Below are positions 56,365-64,000 of a DNA stretch of 64,000 nt, piece after piece. The DNA is taken from NCBI RefSeq assembly GCF_035621475.1, contig NZ_CP141799.1:3398501-3462500 (forward strand), given 5' to 3'. Under the pieces are notes generated by a model. The model did not search any database and was not told where the DNA came from. It saw nothing but the letters and a program-made list of their open reading frames with translations. The position numbers and the translations under genes are program-made. Position 1 is the stretch's first letter. The number at the start of each line of letters is the position of its first letter. The DNA comes from Pseudomonas paeninsulae. GTDB lineage: Bacteria > Pseudomonadota > Gammaproteobacteria > Pseudomonadales > Pseudomonadaceae.

Positions 56365-56440
56365 GGATACCTCCGAATACGAAGCCGCAGTTTACCGGCT
56401 GCGCCAGGCGCCCGCGAGCGCTTGGCGCAGACCAGTGCAA

Positions 56441-57301
56441 TCATCTGTCAGCGCGCTGACGCGCCAGCGCTCCACCGAGCAGACCGGTAGCGCAACCAGC
56501 GAGCAATCCGCCGACATGGGCGGCATTGGCAATCGCGCCAAACTGCAGCAGTTCGAAGATGCCCGTCATGCAGATCAGCAGCCAGGCCAGCATCATCACC
56601 AGCACGCCACGCGGCAGGCGATACTCGGCATTCGGCGCCAGCAGCTGAAATAGCCAGCAGTGCCCCAACAGGCCGTAGAGCACACCAGACAAGCCGCCAA
56701 ACAAGGCCGGTCCGGAAAAGCTGTACTGGGCAAGGTTGGATGCCAGGCTGAACAGCAGCGTCAGCCCGAGCAGCATCCACGGCCCCTGGCGCGCCTCAAT
56801 ACGCCGCCCCAGCACCCAGTACCAGAGCGCGTTCATCGTCAGGTGCAGCAGGCCGAAATGGATCAGCATCGGCGTGATCAGACGCCACCACTGCCGCGTT
56901 TCGAGCATTTCGGCCAGGTAACTGAAATAGATGTAATCGCCCTGAATGCGGAAATCGACGAAGCTCAACCAGCGGATCGCCGCGAAGTTGTCGCCCAGCG
57001 CGGTCAGCGCGGCCACCAGCAGGGTCAGCCCCAGCATGCCGGCCGTCAGCGGGCTGTCGCGCAACTGCTCGACAACCCCCGCCGCAGCCTGCGGCGCTGC
57101 AGGCGCCTGCAGCGCCGCATCGCCCTGGGGGTAGCGCAGATACAGATCGCGCACTTGCTCGTCCAACTCGCCCGGCACCCACAACACCTGTTCGCCAGCT
57201 TCCTCGGAGACCCGGTGCGGCACCTGCAAACGCCGCAACAGGACGATGAAACCACTGAGATCGGTCTGGATCGGCAGACGCAAGACGGCAACCGGGCTCA
57301 T
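56441..57301 (-). CDS. glpG: Rhomboid family intramembrane serine protease
   Basis: A 286-aa polytopic protease with a GlpG-like layout: an N-terminal cytosolic domain (~1-90), then six TM helices. The catalytic Ser is in LFGGLSGVLYGLLGH (GxSG), and the His is in NAAHVGGLLAGCATG. The HLTMNALWYWVLGRRIE motif of the first helix loop is typical. The start at 57301 overlaps the stop of the metallophosphoesterase gene (ATGA). The symbol follows E. coli by architecture only. Confidence 0.88.
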   Translation of the reverse strand: MSPVAVLRLPIQTDLSGFIVLLRRLQVPHRVSEEAGEQVLWVPGELDEQVRDLYLRYPQGDAALQAPAAPQAAAGVVEQLRDSPLTAGMLGLTLLVAALTALGDNFAAIRWLSFVDFRIQGDYIYFSYLAEMLETRQWWRLITPMLIHFGLLHLTMNALWYWVLGRRIEARQGPWMLLGLTLLFSLASNLAQYSFSGPALFGGLSGVLYGLLGHCWLFQLLAPNAEYRLPRGVLVMMLAWLLICMTGIFELLQFGAIANAAHVGGLLAGCATGLLGGALARQRADR

Positions 57302-58272
57302 CGCGGCGCCTGCGAGCGCTGTACGTCGACCGAGACGAACTTGTGCGGATCCAGGCGCGTTTCCTGATCCAGCCGGTAAGCCACCAGCTTGCCGTTCAAC
57401 ACCGCGCTGTAATCCAGACAGACCAGGTTGGGACGGATCGGTGCCGGCTTGCCGCTGCGCCAATAGTGACCGACGAACAGCAGTGGCTGATCGGCGCCAT
57501 AGCGCAGCAGCTCGTTTTTTTGCAGTTCGCTCAGCGGCGTTTGTGCGGCCAACTCCGGCAAGGCATCGGGCTGGAAGACGATATCGCCGTAGGTCTGCGG
57601 ATCTTCCTCCCAGAATTTGGTGCGAAAATGCGCACGGGTGAAGCCCTCACCACTGGTCAAGGTCAGGCCGTGCGGCAGGCGCATGTCGGTGCCGCGCAGC
57701 AGACGATCCAGGGCGGTATTGGCAAAACTACCCGGCACGGCCGAGGCCTGGAGAAAATGCTCGTCGATGCACGCGTCGGGAAACTGCGCGCGCAATGGCT
57801 CGATCAGGCCGGCGTCCCAGCAGGCATGCACCACGCGGAAATGCCCGGCATCGATGAACAACGGCAACTCGTAGAACCAGGCAAGAAACTCGGACCATTC
57901 TGCGGAATAGGCCGCGAACTGCTCCAGGGTCTCCTTGATCAGCCGGGCATGCCGCGGCGTGTGCTCGCGCACATAGTGCTGACCACTGCCAGGCGCGGCC
58001 AGGGTGCTCCAGCCGAGGGCATAGAATTCATGATTGCCCATGATGCACAGCGCCTCGCCGGCCTGAACCATGTCATGGACCAGATGCAGGGCTTCACGGA
58101 TACGCGGACCGCGATCGACCAGGTCACCGAGAAAAATCGCCATGCGCTGCGGATGTCGCCAGACACCGCCCTGGCGCCGATAACCGAGGGTATCGAGCAG
58201 GCGTTCGAGGGTAAGCGCACAACCGTGAATGTCACCAATCAGGTCATAGCCACGTGCGGGATCAAGGTGCAT
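57298..58272 (-). CDS. Metallophosphoesterase
   Basis: A 324-aa cytosolic calcineurin-type phosphoesterase. Metal motifs in order: YDLIGDIHGCALTLERLL (D and H), FLGDLVDRGPR (GDxxDRG), CIMGNHEFYALG (GNHE), VVHACWD and FVGHYWRSG. Similar to the diadenosine tetraphosphatase/PrpE-like group, but the substrate is not certain. The start is immediately next to the nadK stop, and it overlaps the rhomboid gene by 4 bp, so nadK, this gene and the rhomboid form one operon. Confidence 0.85.
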   Translation of the reverse strand: MHLDPARGYDLIGDIHGCALTLERLLDTLGYRRQGGVWRHPQRMAIFLGDLVDRGPRIREALHLVHDMVQAGEALCIMGNHEFYALGWSTLAAPGSGQHYVREHTPRHARLIKETLEQFAAYSAEWSEFLAWFYELPLFIDAGHFRVVHACWDAGLIEPLRAQFPDACIDEHFLQASAVPGSFANTALDRLLRGTDMRLPHGLTLTSGEGFTRAHFRTKFWEEDPQTYGDIVFQPDALPELAAQTPLSELQKNELLRYGADQPLLFVGHYWRSGKPAPIRPNLVCLDYSAVLNGKLVAYRLDQETRLDPHKFVSVDVQRSQAPR

Positions 58273-59163
58273 TCAGCCGCCCCCACCGCCGAGCCGACTG
58301 CCCCAACCCAACTTGTTGCGGCAGACCTCGTAGTAGTTGTGATCGAGCGGATGGATCAGGCACAGCTTCTGCGGCTTCTTGCTTACCGTGACAGTATCGC
58401 CGGGCGCGCAGGTGAAGTGATTCTGCCCATCGCAGGAAACCTGCGGGTAGATCTGCATATCCTTGGACACGACGATTTTCAGCTCGCTGTTGCCATCCAC
58501 CACAATCGGCCGGCTGGACAACGTATGCGGGTACATCGGCACTATGACCATGGCATCCAGCTTGGGGTGCATGATTGGCCCGCCGGCGGACAGCGCATAG
58601 GCCGTGGAGCCGGTCGGCGTGGCGACGATCAGGCCATCGGCCTTCTGGCTGCAGACGAACTGGCCATCGATGAACAACTCGAACTCAATCATCCGCGTCG
58701 ATTTACCCGGGTGCAGCACCACGTCGTTGAGCGCATCGCCCTGACCGATCGCTTCGCCATGGCGACGCACCTCAGCCTCCAGCAAGAAACGGTTCTCGGT
58801 CAGGTAGTTGCCTTCCAGCACCTGGGCGACCTTGAGTTCCAGCTCATCCGGACGGATATCGGTGAGAAAGCCTAGGCTGCCGCGGTTAACCCCCAGCACC
58901 GGCACCTTGTGCCGCGCCAGTGCACGGGCGGCGCCGAGCATGCTGCCATCGCCGCCGACGACGATAACCAGATCGCAGACCTCGCCAAGAATTTTCCGCG
59001 AGGAGGTTTGCAAGCCATGACCTGGCAGCACTTCGGCAATGGTGTCTTCGAGAATCACATGCAGGTGACGGTCGATCAGAAACCTCTTCAGCCGGCGCAC
59101 GGTCTCCAGCACCTGGGTGCTACCCAGACGGCCGATGATGCCGATATTACGAAATTGCTCCAT
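58273..59163 (-). CDS. nadK: NAD kinase
   Basis: A 296-aa cytosolic enzyme that phosphorylates NAD to NADP. The family motifs are VIVVGGDGSMLGAAR (GGDG, residues ~70), NRGSLGFLTDI, NDVVLH, SQKADGLIVATPTGSTAYALSAGGPI and the Cys/Asp region SCDGQ. First gene of the operon. The start at 59163 is followed by the typical N terminus EQFRNIGIIGRLGS. Length is usual for the gamma-proteobacterial enzyme. Confidence 0.95.
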   Translation of the reverse strand: MEQFRNIGIIGRLGSTQVLETVRRLKRFLIDRHLHVILEDTIAEVLPGHGLQTSSRKILGEVCDLVIVVGGDGSMLGAARALARHKVPVLGVNRGSLGFLTDIRPDELELKVAQVLEGNYLTENRFLLEAEVRRHGEAIGQGDALNDVVLHPGKSTRMIEFELFIDGQFVCSQKADGLIVATPTGSTAYALSAGGPIMHPKLDAMVIVPMYPHTLSSRPIVVDGNSELKIVVSKDMQIYPQVSCDGQNHFTCAPGDTVTVSKKPQKLCLIHPLDHNYYEVCRNKLGWGSRLGGGGG

Positions 59164-59302
59164 GGTGCTCCCGCAGGCTCTGGATCTAGACAGTCTCGAT
59201 TATGGGCGAAAGCCTGCGGCAGCAGCAAACTCGCGGCAGTTGCGCCAAGCCAAACCGCGAACGCTTAACCACCGCCACGCAAGAATTTGGCGCTATGCTC
59301 GA

Positions 59303-60265
59303 ATGATGATGCCTTTTCCCGCGCTGACCGACCTGCAGCAGCAATTGCGCCAACCCGTGGTGCGGGATTTGGCCTGGGTGCTGCTGTCACCGCCGCTGCT
59401 GAGCAGCCTACCATGGCCGCAACGCCACCCCCTCAGCGCCAGCCCATGGAGCCGCGCGCCTGGCGCGCTGGCCGACTGGCTGACCCGCCTCGACCGCGAC
59501 CCTGGCAGTTTGCTGAACTGGCTGGCGCAGAGTTCGGTGCGCCGCCTGGGCCTGTATTACGAACGTCTCTGGCAATTCGCCCTGCACGCCGCCCCCGGCA
59601 TCGAAGTACTGGCGGCCAACCTGCCGATCCGCGAAAACGGGCAGACCCTAGGCGAACTCGACTTGCTGTTGCGCGATGAGGAAGGCGTGCACCACCTGGA
59701 ACTGGCGATCAAATTCTATCTCGGCCCGCAACGGCAAAGCGGCGCCGAACTCGCTCACTGGATCGGTCCAGGCTGCCATGACCGCCTGGATATCAAGCTC
59801 GACCATCTCAGCCAGCACCAGCTGCCCATGTCGGCACGCGGCGCAGCACGCCCGGCGCTGGCGGAACTCAACCTGTGCACTGCCCAGGCGGCGCTCTGGC
59901 TCGGCGGGTACTTGTTCTACCCCTGGGCAAAGCCTTGCGCGCCACCTCTGGGGGCCAACCCGCAGCACTTGACTGGCCGCTGGCTGCACCGGCGTGACTG
60001 GCCTGGTTTCGCCGCACAGAACGCCGACGGCTGCTGGCAGCCGTTGCCACGCGCAGCCTGGCTGGCACCTGCGCGAGTCGAGCGTGCCGACCGGTGGTCC
60101 GCCGAGACCCTGCAAGACTGGCTGCACGCCCTGCAGCCGCAGGCCAAGGCGCAATTACTGGTAGGGCTGCAGCGCAGCCCACAGGGCGACTGGCAGGAGG
60201 TAGAGCGGGTGTTTCTGGTCAGCGATGACTGGCCGTCAGCAACCCCTGACGCTGCTGAAAAATAG
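59303..60265 (+). CDS. DUF1853 family protein
   Basis: A 320-aa cytosolic protein of the DUF1853 family. The middle (about residues 105-150) contains GELDLLLRDEEGVHHLELAIKFYLG, which matches the conserved core of a PD-(D/E)XK-nuclease-like fold (D, then ExAxK-type strand). This suggests a nucleic-acid role, but none is proven. Start: three successive ATG codons at 59303, 59306 and 59309, none with a strong ribosome site; the first is used. It is divergent from nadK and convergent with the cNMP/rhodanese gene. Confidence 0.75.
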   Translation: MMMPFPALTDLQQQLRQPVVRDLAWVLLSPPLLSSLPWPQRHPLSASPWSRAPGALADWLTRLDRDPGSLLNWLAQSSVRRLGLYYERLWQFALHAAPGIEVLAANLPIRENGQTLGELDLLLRDEEGVHHLELAIKFYLGPQRQSGAELAHWIGPGCHDRLDIKLDHLSQHQLPMSARGAARPALAELNLCTAQAALWLGGYLFYPWAKPCAPPLGANPQHLTGRWLHRRDWPGFAAQNADGCWQPLPRAAWLAPARVERADRWSAETLQDWLHALQPQAKAQLLVGLQRSPQGDWQEVERVFLVSDDWPSATPDAAEK

Positions 60266-60339
60266 CCCGTGAGACTCCAGGGCAATCGTCAACCACTGAC
60301 GCCGAGCCGGGTGCCGGCGGCGTCCCGTGGCAATCCTGA

Positions 60340-61449
60340 TTAGCGGCTGCGTTCGGTACGTCCGCCGGAACGTGCCAGGTAACCCGAACCGCTTTCGCAC
60401 ATCAAGGCATCGCGCTGCACCGCCGGCAGCACATCCAAGCCCGCGCGCAGCGCGTAGGCACTGAAGCCCAGCTGCGCCAGCAAGAACACCGCACTGGCGC
60501 TGCGTTTACCACTGTCGCAATAGCACAGATAGGTACGCGCTTTATCCAGCAGCCGCGCCTTCAGGCGCAGGAGCTGCAACGGCATATGCAGGGATTCCAA
60601 GGCATGGGCCTGCTCGTATTCCTCTTGCAGGCGCACATCCAGCCACTGTGCACCGGCCGCCAGCAGGCGTGCCGCTTCGCCCAGCGAGACTTCATCGACC
60701 ACCGGAGCCTTGAGCAACGAGAAGAAGTCCTGGCGATAGAGACGCAACACCACACCATCGTCGAGCAGGGTCACTGTGGCATTGCGTGGTCGATCGGCGA
60801 GCAGGGCTTCTTCACCAAAACAGGCACCCACTTCCAGCTCGGCCAACACCTGCTGCTCGCTAGCGGCACCACGAATCACTTCGGCGCGACCGCTTTCGAG
60901 GAAATAACAGCAATCGCCAGTCTCCCCTTCACGCAACAGGGTAGTGCCCGCCGCCAGTTCGATACGCTGTAGACGCCCAAGCATGGTGCGTACATTGCTC
61001 GGCGGCACCTTGGCGAATATGGGATTCTGCAGAAGACGCTCCAGCCACTCCACATCGGCATGCTTTTGGCCAAGTTCGAGGAGCAAATCCTGATAGGCCA
61101 GCCGCCAGGTCAGCAGCCGGTTGAGCGTTGCCGTGTCCACCGCCAGCAGGCTGGCATCGGTTACGGCACGCGCTTCATGCAGACGCGGCAAGCTGGGCGA
61201 CAGCGGGTGACAACTGGCCTCACTGCCGGCGATCAGACGTTGCTGCTGACCATTGGGCGTCTGTAGCAGCAACTCTCCAGCGAGCAGGTAGTAAGTCAGG
61301 GCCGCCTGGTCGCCGTGGCGAAAGAGCAGCTGCCCGGCCAGCAGCGGCTGTGGTACCAACTGACTGCGCAGCTCCCGCCACTGCTGTTCGGACAGCACAT
61401 TAAGCGGCGTAAAACTGCGCAACTGTTCAGGCTTCAGGGGGCTACTCAT
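60340..61449 (-). CDS. cNMP-binding and rhodanese domain protein
   Basis: A 369-aa cytosolic fusion protein. Residues ~10-125 form a degenerate cyclic-nucleotide-binding fold. Residues ~145-270 form a canonical one (PIFAKVPPSNVRTMLGRLQRIELAAGTTLLREGETGDCCYFLESGRAEV, then GACFGEEALLADRPRNATV phosphate cassette). Residues ~275-365 form a rhodanese domain with catalytic Cys in YLCYCDSGKRSASA. No DNA-binding HTH. The role is unknown; such proteins may couple nucleotide sensing to sulfur transfer. The start at 61449 follows GCGGAGCC; the longer frame is not supported. Confidence 0.82.
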   Translation of the reverse strand: MSSPLKPEQLRSFTPLNVLSEQQWRELRSQLVPQPLLAGQLLFRHGDQAALTYYLLAGELLLQTPNGQQQRLIAGSEASCHPLSPSLPRLHEARAVTDASLLAVDTATLNRLLTWRLAYQDLLLELGQKHADVEWLERLLQNPIFAKVPPSNVRTMLGRLQRIELAAGTTLLREGETGDCCYFLESGRAEVIRGAASEQQVLAELEVGACFGEEALLADRPRNATVTLLDDGVVLRLYRQDFFSLLKAPVVDEVSLGEAARLLAAGAQWLDVRLQEEYEQAHALESLHMPLQLLRLKARLLDKARTYLCYCDSGKRSASAVFLLAQLGFSAYALRAGLDVLPAVQRDALMCESGSGYLARSGGRTERSR

Positions 61450-61518
61450 GGGTATCCAGGCTCCGCTGGTCAAGACTCTGAGGGTGCGCAAATTGCCAAC
61501 TTCGTAGCGAGGGTTTTT

Positions 61519-62466
61519 TCACCGATTTGCATGCTCCGTCTCAGGCTGGCGCAACGCCGCGGCGCGCCCTTGCAAGCCGCCGGTATGCACGAACAGCAGA
61601 CGACTGCCGCGCTCAAAGTAACCGGCCTCGACGCGCTGGCGCAACGCCATTAGCGCCTTGGCGGTATACAGCGGTTCCAACACCAACCCACTGGCCGCTT
61701 CACTGGCTCGAAGAAATTCCAGCAACGCCGCATCGACCTTGGCAAAACCACCGCGACTGGCATCCAGCAACTGATAGCCGCCATCTGCTGCACTCGCCTC
61801 GTCGAGAAGTGCCCGCACGTTTTGCGCCACGCCATGATCGGCAGGCACCGCCACGGCGCCGTAGACCGGATGAGCACCGGCCTCGCCCAGCACCAGGCCC
61901 GCCAGGGTCGTTCCCGTGCCCGCAGCCAGCCACCAGCCGTGATAATCCGCCCAACCGAGTACGCTCAGCTGCTCCTGCACCTGGCTCACCAACCCGCTAC
62001 AACCCATAGCCCCCGGCAAACCACCGCCGCCCTCAGGCACCGGATACAGGGTGCAATAACGCTCACGCCAGGGTTCCCAGAAACCCGGCTGATGGCGGGC
62101 GCGATAGCCACCATAGCCGAGCCAGTGCAGCTGCATGCCGAAGCGCTGCAGATCGCGCACGGTAGGCGTGTCCTGCGGCGTGCCGCGGAGCAAACCAACC
62201 GTGGGAAAGTCGAAGCGTTTGCCCGCAGCGGCCAGCGCGTGCAGATGGTTGGAATGTGCGCCGCCGAGACTGATCAGCCCCTCGGCGCCGACCGCGCTGG
62301 CCGCTTGCAGGTAGGGCGCCAGCTTGAACCATTTGTTGCCACTGATCAGCGGATCGATCAGATCCAGGCGCAACACTGCCAGCTCGACCTCGGCTGCCGC
62401 CAGCCAATCCAGATGCAAGGGCTCGAGCGCTACCTTGGGCGCCCAGTCGGGGTCAACGAGTGGCAA
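61519..62466 (-). CDS. ACC deaminase / D-cysteine desulfhydrase family PLP enzyme
   Basis: A 315-aa fold-type II PLP enzyme. The PLP Lys is in DPLISGNKWFKL (near residue 45), followed by SLGGAHSNHLHALAAAGKR; the phosphate-binding glycine loop is AAGTGTTLAGL. True ACC deaminases carry other active-site residues, so this is more likely a D-cysteine desulfhydrase-type or unassigned member. The start is a TTG at 62466, lying 3 bp after the stop of the upstream coiled-coil gene; no better start exists without losing the conserved N terminus. It is coupled to that gene. Confidence 0.78.
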   Translation of the reverse strand: MPLVDPDWAPKVALEPLHLDWLAAAEVELAVLRLDLIDPLISGNKWFKLAPYLQAASAVGAEGLISLGGAHSNHLHALAAAGKRFDFPTVGLLRGTPQDTPTVRDLQRFGMQLHWLGYGGYRARHQPGFWEPWRERYCTLYPVPEGGGGLPGAMGCSGLVSQVQEQLSVLGWADYHGWWLAAGTGTTLAGLVLGEAGAHPVYGAVAVPADHGVAQNVRALLDEASAADGGYQLLDASRGGFAKVDAALLEFLRASEAASGLVLEPLYTAKALMALRQRVEAGYFERGSRLLFVHTGGLQGRAAALRQPETEHANR

Positions 62467-62469
62467 GAC

Positions 62470-63840
62470 CTAACCGACTGTGCGCAAGCGGCTACCGGCC
62501 TTATGCCGCTCGCAGCAGTTGGAATTACCAACGGTGAAGCGGCTCGGGGTGTCGACCCGATCGATCGGGATGGCGCAACGCTGACCACTGGGCAGTGCGG
62601 CCTCGCAACTCGGTTGCTGGTAGTGCGCCAGCCACTGGCGATACTGCACTTCGGAAACGAAACACTTGGCCGCGGCATAGGCCATGGGGTTGTCCCGATA
62701 GCTGCCGATGTCCTGCAAGGGAATGGTCAGGTGCCCGGCGCCAGGGTGATAGACCACGAAGACCACACCGAGCATGGCCAGGCGTTCGAGAATCTGCTCG
62801 CCGCCCTGGCCGACCAGTTCGTCGCACTGACGCTTGAGCCGCTCGACCTCATCATGCGACTGCGCGTCCTGCTCATTGCGGTAGGCGAGTTCGACATCGC
62901 GAATGGCGACTTGCTCTTTGTATTCGGCCACCGCAGAGGCGATTTTGGCTTGCAGTTCATTCTCGAACTGCACCCGCAAAATCTCGCCCTCAGTCCGGCC
63001 ATGACGCTCCAACCCGCGCATTTTCTCGGTCATTTCCTCGCGGACCGATTGCATGCTGGCCGCCTGAACCGTCAATTGCGCCTTGAGAGTAGCGTTCAAC
63101 TCCTGCTGTTGGCGCAACGCCTGGCGCAGCTCGCTCGCCTGCGCCTGAAGACTCTCGCATTGTTGTTCATTGGCCAACTTGAGCTTGGCCACTTCCTCTT
63201 CGCGTTGCTGGCTCAGGCTGCTGATGCGCAACCGCTGCTGCTTGATCAGCTGGGCGGTCTTCAGGCGGTGTTCCTGCTCCATCGTCTCGGCGACTTTATT
63301 GGCCACTTCCGCGGCCGCATCGGGTGCATACCACTTGTCTTCCGACGCCATGTGCAGGCGCTCGGGAGCAATCGCCAAGGCGCTATCATCCTCGACCAGT
63401 AAGCCCAGGTTGTTGCGCTTGACGGCGTCACGTAGCAGCACCAGGTCATTGTGCCCAGGTGCCAGATTCGGATCCCACAGGTGCATTTGGTGCCAGGACA
63501 CCGGACACTGACTGCGGCAGGCTAGCCGAATCGGTCCGGCACCGAGGTCGGGGCCACGCCCGGCACGCTCGGACAGATGCTGCAGGGGAATATTCCAGCC
63601 CGAGTCCGGCGCGCCTTTTTCGTCAAAGTCCAGATAGAAGAACACCACCGCACGGATCAACAGGCGCGAATTGATCGCCACATAGGCAATACGCAGCTGC
63701 TGATCGGCGAACGCCGGCATGTTGACCACGCCATCGAGCAAGGCCTCGAACTCGGCAAAGAACATCTGCTTGCAGATGTCACCCCGCTCACTGAAGAACA
63801 TCACGGCCTCAACCATCTGCGGCTTGTTCTGCATGCTCAT
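62470..63840 (-). CDS. Conserved coiled-coil protein of unknown function
   Basis: A 456-aa cytosolic protein. The N-terminal region (1-170) contains EAVMFFSERGDICKQMFFAEFEALLDGVV and the highly conserved stretch GRGPDLGAGPIRLACRSQCPVSWHQMHLWDP. Then comes a long coiled coil (~180-335, rich in Gln, Glu, Lys, Arg). The C-terminal part (~340-456) has LAMLGVVFVVYHPGAGHLTIPLQDIGSYRDNPMAYAAAKCFVSE and a Cys-containing end (CEAALPSGQRCAIPIDRV ... CCERH). Homologues are sometimes named after ParA, but no P-loop is present. The start follows AGAGGG. A short -10-like TATAGT lies upstream near 63963. Confidence 0.75.
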   Translation of the reverse strand: MSMQNKPQMVEAVMFFSERGDICKQMFFAEFEALLDGVVNMPAFADQQLRIAYVAINSRLLIRAVVFFYLDFDEKGAPDSGWNIPLQHLSERAGRGPDLGAGPIRLACRSQCPVSWHQMHLWDPNLAPGHNDLVLLRDAVKRNNLGLLVEDDSALAIAPERLHMASEDKWYAPDAAAEVANKVAETMEQEHRLKTAQLIKQQRLRISSLSQQREEEVAKLKLANEQQCESLQAQASELRQALRQQQELNATLKAQLTVQAASMQSVREEMTEKMRGLERHGRTEGEILRVQFENELQAKIASAVAEYKEQVAIRDVELAYRNEQDAQSHDEVERLKRQCDELVGQGGEQILERLAMLGVVFVVYHPGAGHLTIPLQDIGSYRDNPMAYAAAKCFVSEVQYRQWLAHYQQPSCEAALPSGQRCAIPIDRVDTPSRFTVGNSNCCERHKAGSRLRTVG

Positions 63841-64000
63841 CGGTTTCCCTCTAGGCCAATACGCTGGAATCAGCTAACGCAGGTAACGAGCAATCACACG
63901 AACGCTCTGCTCACAACCGTTTGCCAAGCTTTCGCAAGATGCCTGACAAGCAAGAAGAAACCCACTATACAGCCGCTATTGCTATATTCAGGCAAGTCTA
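63841..64000. other. Upstream region of the coiled-coil gene
   Basis: 160 bp to the window edge without a gene. On the minus strand TATAGT (about 63970-63965) could be a -10 box, with a poor -35. Nothing else seen. Confidence 0.3.

Noticed and set aside
61500..61522. Resemblance of GTAGCGAGGGTTTTTTCAC to the end of the dispersed repeat
   Set aside because: Only about 20 bp match with mismatches and no second end; probably chance or a T-rich terminator-like stretch.
61822..63402. 526-codon plus-strand frame opposite the PLP and coiled-coil genes
   Set aside because: Antisense to two genes with good conserved motifs; no ribosome site.

Overview
The window is a gamma-proteobacterial chromosome segment, almost certainly Pseudomonas. 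It is GC-rich with compact operons. It carries sagS, ospR, htpX, tpm, deaD, pepN and nadK, and a complete atuR-atuABCDEFG acyclic-terpene cluster. The gene order matches what I remember of several P. aeruginosa blocks (the sagS/ospR, atu and pepN neighbourhoods), joined here in a different arrangement. No species call is possible from the sequence alone.

Layout. 1-9.1 kb: a GntR regulator divergent from a purine permease, a LysE exporter, prmB, an NhaD-type antiporter, an isochorismatase-fold protein, an Smr protein and folE, with two copies of a ~125-bp dispersed repeat. 9.3-15.3 kb: transglutaminase-like protein, fadE, a PA2817-family gene ending exactly at an intact IS1182-type insertion sequence, then a duplicated Gly-Glu tRNA operon. 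15.5-25.9 kb: a redox and signalling block (GST, msrC, AAA ATPase, sagS, ospR-gpx, msrB), alaA, an SDR and htpX. 26-37.7 kb: tpm, a DOPA-type dioxygenase, deaD, an enoyl-CoA hydratase, a spermidine-synthase-like enzyme, class II DAHP synthase, a response-regulator relic, DUF2897, a lipoprotein, a CPBP protease and two tandem periplasmic binding proteins.

37.8-51.9 kb: the atu system. AtuR (TetR) is divergent from atuABCDEFG, with two inverted copies of one operator between them. AtuD oxidises citronellyl-CoA, AtuC/AtuF carboxylate geranyl-CoA, AtuE hydrates the product, and AtuB/AtuG are SDR enzymes of the same route. Five of the six intergenic gaps of this operon hold a repetitive hairpin element, from at least four different sequence families. 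Convergent to it is a two-gene unit: an RND/MMPL transporter and a YCF48-type beta-propeller. 51.9-52.5 kb: gene debris and a solo end of the same IS family. 52.5-64 kb: pepN, DUF2797, DUF1315, rhomboid protease, metallophosphoesterase and nadK on the minus strand, then DUF1853, a cNMP-binding/rhodanese protein, a PLP deaminase-family enzyme and a coiled-coil protein.

The window is mostly core genome. I found no CRISPR array, prophage or new defence system. The most unusual features are the repeat-studded atu operon with its neighbouring RND-YCF48 pair, the IS inserted precisely in a stop codon, and a very clean OspR-type operator overlapping the gpx promoter.
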